A stretch of DNA of 11,063 bases from CAYWNK01 sp047639615 (GCA_047639615.1 JBLIOL010000183.1:1-11063), one strand, 5' to 3'. Shown: positions 1 to 5,551, counted from the first letter of the stretch. The notes: generated by a model not told the origin, from the sequence alone. A program made the numbers and translations.

Positions 1-174
1 TTGGAGGCCGACAACGCCCGTTTGATGACAGGTGGGGATTTGCTCAAAGCACAAGCCTTCGAGCTGGCCGAGAGGCTCGCCACCGCGCAATTGCGCCGCC
101 TCGAAGCTGAGAAGGCCCTACTTGAAAGAACTGTTCAAGAGAAACAGGCCGCCGATCAAGGAGCGGGCGAGTGA
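1..174 (+). CDS. C-terminal end of a coiled-coil protein (5' truncated)
   Basis: Frame 1 is open from the first base to a TGA at 172-174 and encodes 57 residues. The segment is rich in Ala, Leu, Glu, Arg and Lys with a heptad-like spacing of hydrophobic residues (for example LEAEKALLERTVQEKQ), so it is probably the end of an alpha-helical coiled coil. It ends in a short polar tail. A TTG sits at base 1, but there is no upstream sequence to judge it, so I treat the gene as cut by the window edge. Its stop overlaps the GTG start of the next gene by 4 nt (GTGA), which indicates one transcript and translational coupling with the lipoprotein. No family can be assigned from this fragment; given the motility genes nearby it could be an envelope or flagellum-associated protein, but that is a guess. 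Confidence 0.6.
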   Translation: MEADNARLMTGGDLLKAQAFELAERLATAQLRRLEAEKALLERTVQEKQAADQGAGE

Positions 175-791
175 GGTCCACGCGCTTACTCCTCGGGCTC
201 GGCGCCCTAGTGCTTGGAAGTTCCTGCGCCGCACCTGTCGGTCCCTTGCCGACCTTGGCTTCTGCCACGGTTGTTGCCGACTTCGATACCTACAACCTGC
301 GCCGGGTGGGGGTCTTGCCGCTGAGCGGCTTACGGCTCTCCGAAGGCTTGGCTGATTATCTGCAGCTGGCCTTAGTGTCGGAGTTTCGCGCCACCACGGG
401 CGTGGAGTTCGTTGGGCTGAGGGCAAATCAGCTTGTGGGCTTGCCCCAGTTCGACCCGCATCTGCGTGGTGGCTATCCGGTCGAGTCCATACTCGGGCTG
501 AGCGGGCGGCACCACTTGGATGCTCTGGTGGTGGTCACCGTGACGGATCGACAGGCCTACACACCGCAGCGCCTTGGCCTGCAGGCGGTGCTACTCAGCG
601 CCGAGACAGGCATGAGCCTCTGGCAGGCCGACTTGCAACTTGATGCAGGCGATCGGCGCACACGTAGCGCAGCCGAATCCTGGGCTTTTGGCCGCGGCGG
701 GGATCTGTCCGAGGACCATTGGGAGCTCATTCTGGTGTCCCCGAGGCGCTTCGTTCAGCTGGCCGCGGCTCAGCTGGCGAAGGTTCTTTGA
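171..791 (+). CDS. Putative outer-membrane lipoprotein, CsgG/FlgO-like
   Basis: A 206-residue protein. The GTG start is supported by an AAGGAG Shine-Dalgarno at 158-163, 7 nt upstream, and by the 4-nt overlap with the preceding gene. The N-terminus has a short basic region, a Leu/Gly-rich hydrophobic stretch (residues 6-15) and then LGSSC, an imperfect lipobox with Cys19 as the likely lipidated residue. The mature part has a VGVLPL strand near residue 47, a helix with an ADYLQLALVSEF pattern, a variable loop, and then DALVVVTVTD followed by GLQAVLLSAETGMSLWQADL. That last pattern (strand, then a 'T-G-x-x-x-W' strand) is typical of CsgG, FlgO and related periplasmic lipoproteins. FlgO is an outer-membrane lipoprotein linked to the flagellar outer-membrane rings in some bacteria; a chemoreceptor gene follows here, which makes a motility role possible but unproven. 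An unrelated envelope lipoprotein with the same fold is the main alternative. Confidence 0.7.
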   Translation: MRSTRLLLGLGALVLGSSCAAPVGPLPTLASATVVADFDTYNLRRVGVLPLSGLRLSEGLADYLQLALVSEFRATTGVEFVGLRANQLVGLPQFDPHLRGGYPVESILGLSGRHHLDALVVVTVTDRQAYTPQRLGLQAVLLSAETGMSLWQADLQLDAGDRRTRSAAESWAFGRGGDLSEDHWELILVSPRRFVQLAAAQLAKVL

Positions 792-846
792 CGAAAGCCG
801 TCATCCTCCGTATCGGGGCCTAGGGGCCATTTGAAAGGGCTGGAAG

Positions 847-864
847 GGGTCTAGGCTAAGACCC
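847..864 (+). terminator. Possible hairpin terminator after the lipoprotein gene
   Basis: A perfect 6-bp stem GGGTCT/AGACCC with a 6-nt loop (853-858) lies 55 nt after the lipoprotein stop. There is no T-tract after it, so intrinsic termination is uncertain. A second small hairpin (TGACG/CGTCA, 789-803) overlaps the stop codon itself. The stretch sits upstream of the chemoreceptor promoter candidate, where an operon boundary would be expected. Confidence 0.3.
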
Positions 865-898
865 ACGTGCCAGATGCTGGACGTGTTGGATACGAACC

Positions 899-926
899 TT
901 AACCACTGCTTCGGGAAAGGCGATAG
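899..926 (+). promoter_or_regulatory. Sigma-28 (FliA)-like promoter for the chemoreceptor gene
   Basis: TTAA at 899-902 and GGCGATAG at 919-926 are 16 nt apart. Read as TAAC-N15-GGCGATAG this has the same spacing as the enterobacterial FliA consensus TAAA-N15-GCCGATAA, with one mismatch in the -35 box and two in the -10 box. It would start transcription near 933, giving a leader of about 60 nt before the ATG at 992. The same layout occurs upstream of cheY on the other strand (4528-4555), and a FlgM-like gene lies in the same window, which supports the reading. The assignment rests on sequence pattern only. Confidence 0.5.
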
Positions 927-991
927 CTGTCTCTTTCTCCTCCTGCCTTCAGTGCTGCGCCACTTCTCGGTTGATGCCGAGAGTCCCAAAC

Positions 992-2896
992 ATGCTTGAG
1001 TCAATCCGTTCTGTGTGCCTGGTTACCAGACTACTAATCCTGATGACCGTCGTATTGGCCGTCAGCATCAGTCTGAACTACGCTCTGATTGTGCCCCAGC
1101 ATCGCGAGTCGGCCATGGACGCCCTGGTGCGCGAGGCCTCTTCCTTCACGGCAGTGGCCGAGGAAACCAAGGACTACGCCAGCGGTATGACCGATGCTGG
1201 TCTGATCGATCTGGAGAGTCTGGAGGAAGAGCTAGCAGCTCACGTTGCGAAGGGTGGCGACTTCCACGCGACACGCTTCTTCGATGCGATCCCCGTGGTC
1301 GTGGGCTGGAAGGCAGCCGAGGCCGCCGCCGAAGAGGCGAACCTGGACTTTCACGTGGTCGCCTATGAGGCACGCAACGAGGCGAATGAGCCGGATGCTG
1401 GTTCCTTCGATGGCAAGCTGCTCACGGACCTGATCGCAGCCGAAAAAGCCGGTGGCGACGCTACCATTCACCGCGTCAACGAAGAGACCAACAGCCTTCA
1501 CTACATGCGTGGAATCCGCTTGGGATCAAGCTGCATGATGTGCCACGGGCGTAGGGGCAACGCCTGGGATACGGATGGCGACGGGCGCGACATCCTGGGC
1601 TTCAACATGGAGGGCTGGGAGACCGGTGACTACCACGGCGCATGGGAAGTCGTACTTCCTTTGGACGGGGTGGATGCCGAGGTTGCGGCCTTCGTGAAGA
1701 CAGGCCTGATGTGGAGTCTCCTCATCGCCGCTGTAGCCGGTGGGCTCTTCGCAATTTTCCTACGCCGCAGCGTGGCAGGACCCATCGACGCTCTTAAGGC
1801 GGGCTTCGACAGTGTCGCCCACGGCAAGCTGACGACCCGCGTAACCGTGAGCGATCGCGGCGACATGGGCAAGCTCGCCGGAGTCTTTAACGGTCTCATG
1901 GACCACCTAGAGTCCAGCTTCTCGGTAATCAGCGACGGTTCCAACAGCATCGATGCGAGCTCGAAAGAGGTGGCCGAAGCTAGCACGAATTTGGCCCAAT
2001 CCTCCTCGCAGCAAGCAGCCTCCCTAGAGGAGGTTTCTGCAGCCCTCGAAGAGATCTCCGGCATGGCTCAGCGGAGCAGCAGCAATGCTCGTGAAGCGGA
2101 TGCTCTGTCGGCTGATGCTCAAACCGCTGCTGGTAAGGGCGCCGAAGAAATGTTGCGCCTGTCTTCGGCCATGGCCGACATTCAGTCCTCCAGTACGGAG
2201 GTCTCGGCGATCATCAAAGTCATTGATGATATCGCCTTCCAAACCAACCTCCTGGCTCTCAACGCGGCCGTGGAAGCGGCGCGGGCCGGTGAGGCGGGCA
2301 AGGGTTTCGCTGTGGTCGCGGAGGAAGTGCGCACCCTGGCTCAGCGCAGTGCAGAAGCTGCCAAGAACACCTCCGAGAAGATCGCCGAGTCGAACGATCG
2401 CGCCGAGCGCGGTGCCAGCATCGCAGCCGTGGTTCAAAATTCACTCTCCGAAATCGTGTCCAGCACCCAGCGTGTTGGCGCGCTGCTGAGTGAGGTTTCC
2501 TCCGCTGCCTTCGAGCAGGGTCAGGGCCTTGATCAAATCAACAGCAGCGTGGCAACCCTGGACCGCGTGACTCAGCAGAACGCTAGTGCAGCGGAACAAC
2601 TCTCTTCCACTGCCAATGGTACCCAAGTCGCGGTACACGGTTTGCTCGAGGCCGTCTCGCACTACGAAATTAGTGAGCAGGCTGCCGCTCCGAGGTCTAG
2701 CGACCTCAGGCGTCCGTCGCTACACGACGAGACCAGCGAAGAGGACCAGGCGAAGTTCTGGGGCGCTGGTCAGGCAGCGGCGCCGGTCTCAGCTCTCCCG
2801 GCCGTGCGATCCCACGCGCCTTCCGAGGCTGCTGATATCCAGTCGTTCGGCGGTACGCCGCCGGCATACAACGACGCTGACCTGGGCGAGTTCTAG
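992..2896 (+). CDS. Methyl-accepting chemotaxis protein with a haem c Tll0287-like (DUF3365) sensor domain
   Basis: A 634-residue transmembrane chemoreceptor that would control CheA autophosphorylation through CheW. Order of parts: TM1 (about 8-32); periplasmic sensor (about 40-235); TM2 (about 238-259); HAMP (about 260-312); and a long coiled-coil signalling domain with the hallmark hairpin tip at residues 414-440 (IAFQTNLLALNAAVEAARAG, then EAGKGFAVVAEEVRTLA). A polar, probably disordered tail follows from about 570 to LGEF. The sensor has the Tll0287-like pattern: a V-V-GWKAAE helix, a Glu/Asn-rich NEPDAGSFD loop, HYMRGIRLGSSCMMCHG with CxxCH at 181-185, then DILGFNMEGWETGDYHGAWEVVLPL. CxxCH implies covalently bound haem and hence redox, oxygen or NO sensing, as in known haem-c receptors; the ligand is not shown. 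I chose ATG 992 because GAGAG lies 8 nt upstream (979-983); in-frame TTG 971 and ATG 974 lack a ribosome site. There is no C-terminal CheR-tethering pentapeptide. CheA and CheW are not in the window. Confidence 0.95.
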   Translation: MLESIRSVCLVTRLLILMTVVLAVSISLNYALIVPQHRESAMDALVREASSFTAVAEETKDYASGMTDAGLIDLESLEEELAAHVAKGGDFHATRFFDAIPVVVGWKAAEAAAEEANLDFHVVAYEARNEANEPDAGSFDGKLLTDLIAAEKAGGDATIHRVNEETNSLHYMRGIRLGSSCMMCHGRRGNAWDTDGDGRDILGFNMEGWETGDYHGAWEVVLPLDGVDAEVAAFVKTGLMWSLLIAAVAGGLFAIFLRRSVAGPIDALKAGFDSVAHGKLTTRVTVSDRGDMGKLAGVFNGLMDHLESSFSVISDGSNSIDASSKEVAEASTNLAQSSSQQAASLEEVSAALEEISGMAQRSSSNAREADALSADAQTAAGKGAEEMLRLSSAMADIQSSSTEVSAIIKVIDDIAFQTNLLALNAAVEAARAGEAGKGFAVVAEEVRTLAQRSAEAAKNTSEKIAESNDRAERGASIAAVVQNSLSEIVSSTQRVGALLSEVSSAAFEQGQGLDQINSSVATLDRVTQQNASAAEQLSSTANGTQVAVHGLLEAVSHYEISEQAAAPRSSDLRRPSLHDETSEEDQAKFWGAGQAAAPVSALPAVRSHAPSEAADIQSFGGTPPAYNDADLGEF

Positions 2897-2917
2897 TCCT
2901 CGCGAGCAATCACTCCG

Positions 2918-2956
2918 AAGCCCCGGGTGCACGGCCAAGCCGCGCACCCGGGGCTT
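2918..2956 (+). terminator. Strong hairpin terminator of the chemoreceptor gene
   Basis: A perfect 13-bp stem, AAGCCCCGGGTGC (2918-2930) with GCACCCGGGGCTT (2944-2956), encloses a 13-nt loop that can form a further CGG/CCG pairing. It begins 22 nt after the chemoreceptor stop. The 3' side is followed only by a weak T/G-rich run (CTTGTGTG), but the stem is long and GC-rich. Confidence 0.85.
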
Positions 2957-3390
2957 CTTGTGTGCCCAAGATACTGGCTAGGTTGAGTGTGGTTCCGTGA
3001 AGCTCAGCAGGTAGCAAACCGGGCATCCTTAATGCCCTTAGGGGCCGTTTGCGTAGCTTGCCCATGGTCCGGGGGCCTGCGCGCCTGGTCGACTAGCCCG
3101 AAACGCAACCTACGCCACCGGCAGCCCGGCTTTTCCACAACCACGACCACACTGAACCGAATCAGTACCAGTGCCTGAGGATTGGCTGGTGCTTCAGTGG
3201 GGGGGGAGCGAAAAGGAGTGCAGCCCGTCTCGAGCTGCTGCGTCGTATTCAAGAGGGACAGCCAGCCGCGCCGTGCGACTGGCCAGCTATCACTTTGGCA
3301 GGGCGCTGGCGTGCGGCCTAGCAGCGAGCCGGGCCGTGCTGGTTTACCGTCTGGAATCTGCCGCGGGAACGTAGCGGGTGCGCGTAAGAG
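2957..3390. other. Gene-free, hairpin-rich intergenic region between convergent genes
   Basis: No credible gene in 434 nt between the terminators of the chemoreceptor and cheX. Reading frames that stay open here (minus strand 3546-3004, and two plus-strand frames) have Pro/Arg/Ser-rich translations typical of GC-rich noncoding DNA and no ribosome site. What is present: nested inverted repeats at 3000-3059 (AAGCT/AGCTT, GCAAAC/GTTTGC, GGGCAT/ATGCCC); nested repeats at 3150-3199 (CACTGAA/TTCAGTG around ACCAG/CTGGT); a run of eight G at 3199-3206; GCAGC/GCTGC at 3220-3238; and GTGCGGCC (3311-3318) pairing with GGCCGTGC (3332-3339) using two G-U pairs, which only works on the plus-strand RNA. It may hold a structured RNA or be decayed sequence. 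Confidence 0.5.
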
Positions 3391-3429
3391 CGGCGGCCCA
3401 CCCTTCGTTGTCGGAAGAATGGGCCGCCG
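3391..3429 (-). terminator. Hairpin terminator of the cheY-cheX operon
   Basis: A perfect 10-bp inverted repeat, CGGCGGCCCA (3391-3400) and TGGGCCGCCG (3420-3429), with a 19-nt loop starts 31 nt beyond the cheX stop on the minus strand. In the minus direction it is followed by CTCTTACG, a poor T-tract. Position and stem strength fit transcription termination; the lack of a proper U-run lowers certainty. Confidence 0.65.
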
Positions 3430-3460
3430 TGCATGTGTGCTGGCGAGTGTGATTGGCGGG

Positions 3461-4072
3461 CTAGGCGGCTTCGGACTCTTCGAAGGTTGCGGTGATGGCG
3501 AAGGCCGCGTCGAAGGGAACCATTTGGATGATCTTGAACGGGACACCGCCGACGATGACCCCGCGTTCGATGTAGACCATGCGATCCTCGGGGATCTTGC
3601 TCTTCATGATGCCGGAGGTGTCGGGACCACCCCAGACCTGCAAGTGATCCACGCTTTGGGAGATGCGCAGGTCCTTCTCGAGGCCTTGGAAGATCATGTT
3701 GGAGGAGCCGCAGAGCAGGTTGGCCATCTCACGGAAGGCCTCGATCTCGGACTCGCCCAGGCCTTCTTCGACCTTGTCGGCGCGGGCCTGCTCGGGGATC
3801 ATCAGCACCTCGCCGACGATCTCCATAGCGAGCGTAGCCGGGAAGGCGAAGTAGATGGGGCCCTCGCAGGTGCCTTCGATGCGCGTAGCGATCACGACCT
3901 TGTCGCAATCCATTACCGACTCGACTTCGGCGACATCCGCAGCGATGTGGATCTCTTCCGAGGTCAACTCCGCTTCGAGCCCAATCATCATCTCCCAGTC
4001 CGAGAAGATTCTTTCGAAGCTCTCCTGACTGAGTTTGGACCAGACGTCCCTGAGTGTGACGAAGGTGATCAC
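3461..4072 (-). CDS. cheX: CheX-like CheY-P phosphatase
   Basis: A 203-residue soluble protein of the CheC/CheX/FliY group, which removes the phosphoryl group from CheY-P. The key feature is the helix at residues 108-122, ESEIEAFREMANLLCG: it carries the phosphatase signature E-x2-N (Glu115, Asn118) followed by the usual Gly (122). The position four residues before Glu115, usually Ser or Asp, is Glu111. N-terminal residues 1-95 hold the alternating strands expected of the fold (VVIATRIEG, GPIYFAFPATLAMEIVGEVL). Only one signature helix is seen, as in CheX, whereas CheC and FliY usually have two. It is longer than typical CheX (about 155 residues), with a C-terminal extension from about 150 containing further strands. 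The start is GTG, with AGGGA 9 nt upstream (4082-4086). It lies 36 nt after cheY on the same strand, so the kinase target and its phosphatase are made together. A CheC-like relative is the alternative. Confidence 0.8.
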   Translation of the reverse strand: MITFVTLRDVWSKLSQESFERIFSDWEMMIGLEAELTSEEIHIAADVAEVESVMDCDKVVIATRIEGTCEGPIYFAFPATLAMEIVGEVLMIPEQARADKVEEGLGESEIEAFREMANLLCGSSNMIFQGLEKDLRISQSVDHLQVWGGPDTSGIMKSKIPEDRMVYIERGVIVGGVPFKIIQMVPFDAAFAITATFEESEAA

Positions 4073-4108
4073 GTATCCGTATCCCTGTGGGAGTGGGGAG
4101 GCGTGAGC

Positions 4109-4483
4109 CTAGGCCGCGTTGCCCATAACCACGGTGATACGCTCTTTGAGCTTCTCCGGGGTGAAGGGTTTGGTGACGTATGCCTGTGCGCCAGCAGCCA
4201 TGGCCTCGCTGACCTTGTCAGAGGTGCCCTCCGTGCTGAGCATCATGACCGGAGTCGTGTAGGTCTTGCGGGCTTCCTTAAGGAAGGTGATCCCGTCCAT
4301 CTCCGGCATGTTCCAGTCGCAGAGGATCAGGTCGACGGTGTGCTCCTTGAGTACTTCGAGTGCCTCGACGCCGTTGCCGGCCTCGTGGTGCTCGGAGAAT
4401 TCAATTCCTGTCTGCCTGAGGGCACGGGTGATCATTTTGCGCATGACTCCGGAGTCGTCCACGATCAGTACTTTCCAACCCAT
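4109..4483 (-). CDS. cheY: Single-domain response regulator CheY
   Basis: A 124-residue stand-alone receiver domain, the size of CheY. All receiver landmarks are present: acidic pair Asp9-Asp10 (VDDS), phosphoacceptor Asp56 in LILCDWNMPEMDG, Ser83 in MMLST at the switch Ser/Thr position, and Lys105 in VTKPF. Trp57 directly after the phosphoacceptor matches CheY proteins that bind the flagellar switch. There is no output domain. The ATG at 4483-4481 has an AGGA ribosome site 7 nt upstream on the minus strand. It is the first gene of a two-gene unit with cheX, with a sigma-28-like promoter about 45 nt upstream. It would take phosphate from CheA and bind FliM, which are not in the window. A non-chemotaxis single-domain regulator is possible, but the cheX partner and nearby chemoreceptor argue for chemotaxis. 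Confidence 0.92.
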   Translation of the reverse strand: MGWKVLIVDDSGVMRKMITRALRQTGIEFSEHHEAGNGVEALEVLKEHTVDLILCDWNMPEMDGITFLKEARKTYTTPVMMLSTEGTSDKVSEAMAAGAQAYVTKPFTPEKLKERITVVMGNAA

Positions 4484-4527
4484 ATCTCTATCCTGAATCT
4501 GTAAGTGCCTAGGTGTTCCTGGCTCCT

Positions 4528-4555
4528 CTATCGAGAGGTGGCCCGCTGGGCTTAA
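4528..4555 (-). promoter_or_regulatory. Sigma-28 (FliA)-like promoter for cheY-cheX
   Basis: On the minus strand TTAA (4555-4552) and CTCGATAG (4535-4528) are 16 nt apart; read as TAAG-N15-CTCGATAG this matches the FliA spacing and the layout found before the chemoreceptor gene. The -10 ends 44 nt before the cheY ATG, giving a leader of about 38 nt. A small hairpin CCTCT-ATCG-AGAGG (4525-4538) overlaps the -10 element. Confidence 0.45.
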
Positions 4556-4846
4556 CGACCATTTGCCAGACCCATCGGCGGGGAGAATAGAGTTGGGCAG
4601 GGGCCCAGGAGGAAGATCTCGTTGGGAAGGGAGCAGTCATGGCCGATGTTGATTGGGGAACAGGGCGGCCTCAGGCCTTGATTGGCCGCTGGGGCTTGCT
4701 CAGGGACGTTTGAGGTCCGAATCTGGCTCCTAAGGTGCGCGGTTCCCCCAGCCTCAATCGGCTTTGGGGTATGCTTATGCGCCTAACAACCAGGTCTCAA
4801 CGGCCCGGGACCTCGACCAACACAGCCCTTTCAACGGAAATCAGCC
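4556..4846. other. Intergenic region upstream of cheY and the small basic protein gene
   Basis: About 290 nt between divergently read genes. It contains a possible 24-residue reading frame on the plus strand (4639-4713; ATG with AAGGGAG 5 nt upstream), which has no recognisable features and may be chance. It also has an imperfect hairpin at 4746-4769 (CCCCA-GCC pairing with GGC-TT-TGGGG) about 80 nt before the next gene. No convincing promoter for the plus-strand gene was found by eye. Confidence 0.4.
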
Positions 4847-5044
4847 ATAGCACGCAACAAGAGCCCCCAAACCTTCGAGAAGCGTAAGCGCGAGATGGAG
4901 AAGAAGCGCAAGCGCGCTGACAAGATGGAGCGCCGCCTCGACCGGAACTACTGGAAGAAGGTGAACAAGGAAAACGGGACCGTCGGTGCCCCGCCGCCCG
5001 CAGATGGCGGCTGGTACTACTTCGACGAGAACGAAGAGGGCTAG
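4847..5044 (+). CDS. Small highly basic conserved-type protein with a probable ATA start
   Basis: A 65-residue protein if translation starts at ATA 4847. The N-terminal 35 residues are strongly basic and helical (ARNKSPQTFEKRKREMEKKRK and onward, many Lys/Arg with Glu), followed by a Gly/Pro linker (GAPPPADGG) and an acidic aromatic end (WYYFDENEEG). From memory, small proteins starting M-A-R/P with a TF-x-KR-x-RE basic helix are common in several bacterial groups; their function is not known to me, though nucleic-acid or ribosome binding is plausible. No ATG, GTG or TTG occurs in frame between an upstream TAA and the ATA. The next choice is ATG 4895, which gives 49 residues and loses the ARNKSPQTFEKRKRE part. 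A weak GGA lies 8 nt before the ATA. Codon use throughout is C/G-ending like neighbouring genes, and a strong terminator follows, so the gene itself is likely real. Confidence 0.7.
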   Translation: MARNKSPQTFEKRKREMEKKRKRADKMERRLDRNYWKKVNKENGTVGAPPPADGGWYYFDENEEG

Positions 5045-5065
5045 AGCTCAGCCACTTCAGCTAAG

Positions 5066-5109
5066 ACAAGACGAGCCGGCTCCGCACTTGCGGAGCCGGC
5101 TCGTTTTGT
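5066..5109. terminator. Bidirectional intrinsic terminator
   Basis: A perfect 15-bp stem ACGAGCCGGCTCCGC (5071-5085) with GCGGAGCCGGCTCGT (5090-5104), loop ACTT, extends outward to 20 bp through ACAAG/TTTGT with one G-U pair. On the plus strand the 3' side runs TTTTGTT, 22 nt after the small-protein stop; on the minus strand it runs CTTGTCTT after the flgM-like gene. It can serve both convergent genes. Confidence 0.92.
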
Positions 5110-5146
5110 TCCATCGAGCGCTACTGGAGCGCGCTCTTTACAGGAG

Positions 5147-5506
5147 TTAGCTGTGGCCCAGGAGGCGGCGCGCGGCCGTCTCCATGCGTTCTTGGGTGTT
5201 GAGCGTGCCGTTTTGGTAGGCATCGCGCAGCTCGCTGACGAGCTCCTGGCGGGCAGCCTGGGCCTCGACATCGTCGGAGGCGAACAGTCGCGCCACTTCG
5301 GAAAGGTCGAGGGAGTCGCTGTGAGCGGCTCGTGTCAGAGCGTTGGAGCGCCTGGCCGATGCCTGCGTGCTCTCGATCTGTGCACTGGTGTTCTGCTTGA
5401 CGTCAGCGATGGCTTCGCCGATGTCTTCCATGCCCTTGGGAGCCATCTTGGCCGGGTCGGGGCGTCGTTCGGGGCCGGGAAGGCCTTGTGTGTTTCGAAG
5501 TTCCAT
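5147..5506 (-). CDS. flgM: FlgM-like anti-sigma-28 factor
   Basis: A 119-residue protein. FlgM binds the flagellar sigma factor FliA and is secreted through the finished hook, which releases late gene expression. The C-terminal half fits the FlgM pattern: SDSLDLSEVARLF (63-75) resembles the 'D-x-V-x-L-S-x-x-A' segment, and RQELVSELRDAYQNGT (86-101) followed by METAARRLLG (108-117) resembles the conserved R-x-x-x-V-x-x-L-x-x-x-I-x-x-G-x-Y...A-x-x-L-L segment. The Tyr after Gly is Leu here. The N-terminal 60 residues are polar, Gln/Ser/Ala-rich and probably disordered, as in FlgM. I chose ATG 5506 because GAGGT lies 7 nt upstream; the frame is open to an ATG at 5647, but that start has no ribosome site. 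The fit is to a short, divergent motif set, so the assignment is probable rather than certain; nearby chemotaxis genes support it. No fliA is present. Confidence 0.72.
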   Translation of the reverse strand: MELRNTQGLPGPERRPDPAKMAPKGMEDIGEAIADVKQNTSAQIESTQASARRSNALTRAAHSDSLDLSEVARLFASDDVEAQAARQELVSELRDAYQNGTLNTQERMETAARRLLGHS

Positions 5507-5529
5507 GGCGGTTACCTCATGTGTCGGTG

Positions 5530-5551
5530 AAGCCAGGAGAGAACCTGGTTT
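5530..5551 (-). promoter_or_regulatory. Leader hairpin just upstream of flgM
   Basis: On the minus strand AAACCAGG and CCTGGCTT pair (8 bp with one G-U) around a 6-nt loop, ending about 12 nt before the GAGGT ribosome site. It could affect mRNA stability or translation of flgM; no regulator is known from the sequence. Confidence 0.35.

Noticed and set aside
2957..3390. Considered as tmRNA, 6S RNA or a c-di-GMP riboswitch
   Set aside because: I could not find the tmRNA tag frame or tRNA-like 3' end, the 6S central bubble pattern, or the GEMM core sequences on either strand.
3374..3400. GGGTGCGCGTAAGAGCGG resembles the P11-P12 part of RNase P RNA
   Set aside because: None of the other conserved RNase P blocks (such as GAGGAAAGTCC or ACAGAA near the right places) occurs in the surrounding 400 nt, so this is a short chance match overlapping the cheX terminator.
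3004..3546. A 180-codon minus-strand frame across the cheX end and the intergenic region
   Set aside because: It overlaps the end of cheX and its terminator, and the translation is Pro/Ser/Arg-rich without domain-like character.
3182..4504. A 440-codon open frame on the plus strand
   Set aside because: It lies exactly opposite cheX and cheY, whose products have clear family motifs; its translation is a Gly/Asp/Val-rich mirror of their codons, and it has no ribosome site.
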